A DNA stretch of 56,290 nt. It comes from Calidithermus roseus (lineage in GTDB: Bacteria; Deinococcota; Deinococci; Deinococcales; Thermaceae). Shown piece after piece: positions 55,030-56,290 of the stretch (positions within the stretch are counted from its first letter, which is position 1; every line of letters starts with the position of its first letter). Both the position numbers and the translations under genes were made by a program. The stretch covers positions 1 to 56,290 of the forward strand of contig NZ_QWLA01000013.1 in the NCBI RefSeq assembly GCF_003574095.1, given 5' to 3'. The notes beneath the pieces are model-generated. The model did not search any database, was not told the DNA's origin, and was given only the letters and a program-made list of their open reading frames with translations.

Positions 55030-55099
55030 TCGTACGTCGTACGTTGTACGCCCCAGGCCCACCGCGTACGACGTACGACGTAGGACGTACGACGGAGAC
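55030..55099. repeat. Heptad array 13 (10 units) between sdhA and sdhB
   Basis: TCGTACG, TCGTACG, TTGTACG, then CCCCAGG and CCCACCG, then CGTACGA, CGTACGA, CGTAGGA, CGTACGA. The two halves are near-perfect inverted copies, so the sdh mRNA can form a long hairpin here. The last unit, CGGAGAC, contains the only ribosome binding site of sdhB. Confidence 0.9.
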
Positions 55100-55102
55100 C
55101 AA

Positions 55103-55813
55103 ATGCAAGTAACCCTCAAAGTCATGCGCTACGATCCCAACAAGGCGGCCAAGCCGAGTTGGGTGAGCTATCAGGTCGAGGCTGAGCCCATGGACCGGGT
55201 GCTCGACCTGCTGCACAAGGTCAAGTACCAGCAGGATGGCACCCTGGCTTTTCGGCGCAGTTGCGGTCACGGCATCTGTGGCTCGGATGCGATGGTGATC
55301 AACGGGCAGAACCGGCTCGCCTGCAAGGCGCTGGTCAAGGACCTGACCAAGAAGGCCGGGGACACCATCACCGTCGAGCCCATTCGCGGCCTGCCGGTGG
55401 AGAAGGACCTGGTAGTGGACATGGAGCCTTTCTTCGAGGCCTATCGGGCGGTCAAGCCCTACCTCATCAACGACGAGCCGCCCCCGGACCGCGAGCGCCT
55501 GCAAAGCCCCGAGGACCGCGCCCGCTTCGATGCGAGCACCAAGTGCATCCTCTGTGCAGCCTGCACCACCAGTTGCCCGGTGTTCTGGGTCAACGGCAGC
55601 TACATCGGCCCTGCCGCCATCGTGCAGGCCCACCGCTTCATCTTCGACAGCCGCGACCGGGGGGCGCGCGAGCGCTTCCAGGCCCTCGCCGCTAGCACCG
55701 GTGTCTGGCGCTGCCGCACGGCCTACAACTGCACCGAAGCCTGCCCCCGTGAGATCCCCGTGACCCAGGCCATCGAGGAGGTCAAGCGGGCGATCCTTTA
55801 CGACAAGTTCTGA
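55103..55813 (+). CDS. sdhB: Succinate dehydrogenase iron-sulfur subunit
   Basis: 236 residues. [2Fe-2S] ligands in RRSCGHGICGSDAM and the following LACK; [4Fe-4S] in CILCAACTTSCP; [3Fe-4S] in CRTAYNCTEACP. It carries electrons from SdhA to the quinone. Full length and intact, unlike the relic at 51836. Its ribosome binding site GGAGA lies in the heptad array. Confidence 0.97.
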   Translation: MQVTLKVMRYDPNKAAKPSWVSYQVEAEPMDRVLDLLHKVKYQQDGTLAFRRSCGHGICGSDAMVINGQNRLACKALVKDLTKKAGDTITVEPIRGLPVEKDLVVDMEPFFEAYRAVKPYLINDEPPPDRERLQSPEDRARFDASTKCILCAACTTSCPVFWVNGSYIGPAAIVQAHRFIFDSRDRGARERFQALAASTGVWRCRTAYNCTEACPREIPVTQAIEEVKRAILYDKF

Positions 55814-55847
55814 CCCCAACCCCCCTTGCGTTTCCTGCAACCAGAAA

Positions 55848-55868
55848 GGGCGAGCCACCGGCTCGCCC
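55848..55868. terminator. Terminator between sdhB and the Roadblock gene
   Basis: Perfect 9-bp stem GGGCGAGCC / GGCTCGCCC with an ACC loop. The minus-strand tail is TTTCTGG, the plus-strand tail TACATTTGG; it serves both convergent genes. Confidence 0.75.
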
Positions 55869-55895
55869 TACATTTGGCTTTGGAGTGTCGGCGTT

Positions 55896-56290
55896 CTACG
55901 CCAGATGCTCGACAATCTGGGGAAGCTGCCGTTGCACGAGGTAGCGCAGCACGCCTAGCTGGCCACTGCCCCGCACCACGAGCACCAGGCTGTGGTCGGT
56001 GTTGATGCGGTTGAAGATCAGTTGGTGGCCGCGGTACTCCAGGATTAGGCCGTCCAGGGTGGAGTAGCCGGTGCGCTCTCCCAGCACCCCGGCGATGGAG
56101 AACAGGGTGCGGCAGTAGACGGTGAAAACCTCGGGGTCGGGGGGCATCTGGCCGACCTGGCCCAGCATGGCCCCGCCGGGGCCGATGACCATGGCCGTTT
56201 CGACCTCGGGCTTGTCGAGGAAGGGGGAGAGGAGGGGCTCGAGGCCCGGCTTGAGCACCGGCTCGGGAGCGGGTGGGGTAGGGGCGGGAG
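55896..56290 (-). CDS. Roadblock/LC7-domain protein (partial, window edge)
   Basis: The C-terminal 131 residues are present. The Roadblock/MglB-like fold is visible: ETAMVIGPGGAMLGQVG, then TLFSIAGVLGERTGYSTLDGLILEYRGHQLIFNRINTDHSLVLVVRG and a final helix. Upstream of the GTG at 56258 the frame stays open to the edge and reads as a Pro/Ala-rich linker (PAPTPPAPEP), so the true N-terminus lies outside the window, probably another domain. Such proteins regulate small GTPases, often MglA in motility or polarity. Confidence 0.75.
   Translation of the reverse strand, partial: PAPTPPAPEPVLKPGLEPLLSPFLDKPEVETAMVIGPGGAMLGQVGQMPPDPEVFTVYCRTLFSIAGVLGERTGYSTLDGLILEYRGHQLIFNRINTDHSLVLVVRGSGQLGVLRYLVQRQLPQIVEHLA

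Overview
The window reads as chromosome of a Meiothermus-like member of the Thermaceae (Deinococcota). Supporting this: high G+C with the hexamer CTCGAG strikingly common inside genes, a Thermus-type single-chain DnaE, a 2-oxoglutarate dehydrogenase cluster and sdhCDAB of Deinococcota type, and many genes with a TANNNT box only 6-10 nt before the start codon and no Shine-Dalgarno sequence, the leaderless arrangement known from this phylum. Genus is inference; no rRNA or tRNA gene is present to confirm it. No insertion sequence, prophage or CRISPR array is visible.

Layout. 1-0.9 kb: edge of a Tat-exported protein gene and an exported hypothetical. 1.0-3.4 kb: thiolase convergent with rplM-rpsI, which has a structured 5' leader. 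3.4-9.3 kb: phhB, then sucA-sucB-lpdA. 9.4-12.1 kb: a PhoB/PhoR-like two-component pair with phoU, preceded by a Pho-type direct repeat. 12.2-22.1 kb: universal stress protein, dnaE, an FtsB/DivIC-like protein, Fur-family regulator, leucyl aminopeptidase, a DUF1385 membrane protein and mnmA. 22.1-29.1 kb: four exported proteins on the minus strand, divergent from a large STAND/TPR/BTAD (SARP-like) regulator with a SARP-type repeat between them. 29.3-32.9 kb: pseudouridine synthase, a truncated response-regulator relic, methyltransferase, drug exporter, SHOCT protein. 33.1-40.5 kb: arsenite oxidase aioBA, divergent arsR and a pstSCAB phosphate transporter. 40.6-48.3 kb: DJ-1-like and GYD proteins, glycolate oxidase glcDEF, malate synthase aceB and a divergent IclR regulator. 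48.3-51.5 kb: a peptidase/propeller/beta-barrel protein and speH. 51.7-55.8 kb: a decayed sdhA-sdhB pair next to the intact sdhCDAB. Right edge: partial Roadblock/LC7 protein.

How the genes work together. sucAB-lpdA and sdhCDAB are TCA-cycle steps and share a GTGTA-NN-TACAC palindrome upstream. GlcDEF makes glyoxylate from glycolate and AceB condenses it with acetyl-CoA to malate, with the adjacent IclR protein a likely regulator. AioBA oxidises arsenite to arsenate, a phosphate analogue, so a neighbouring high-affinity phosphate transporter makes sense; pstS carries the same kind of 11-bp-phased TGAC repeat as the phoB promoter about 24 kb away.

The most unusual feature is a family of thirteen intergenic arrays built of degenerate heptanucleotide units in strict 7-bp phase (3 to 24 units). 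Several switch strand sense at their centre to form long dyads. One lies inside the sdh operon, some supply the ribosome binding site of the next gene, and two abut truncated gene relics.
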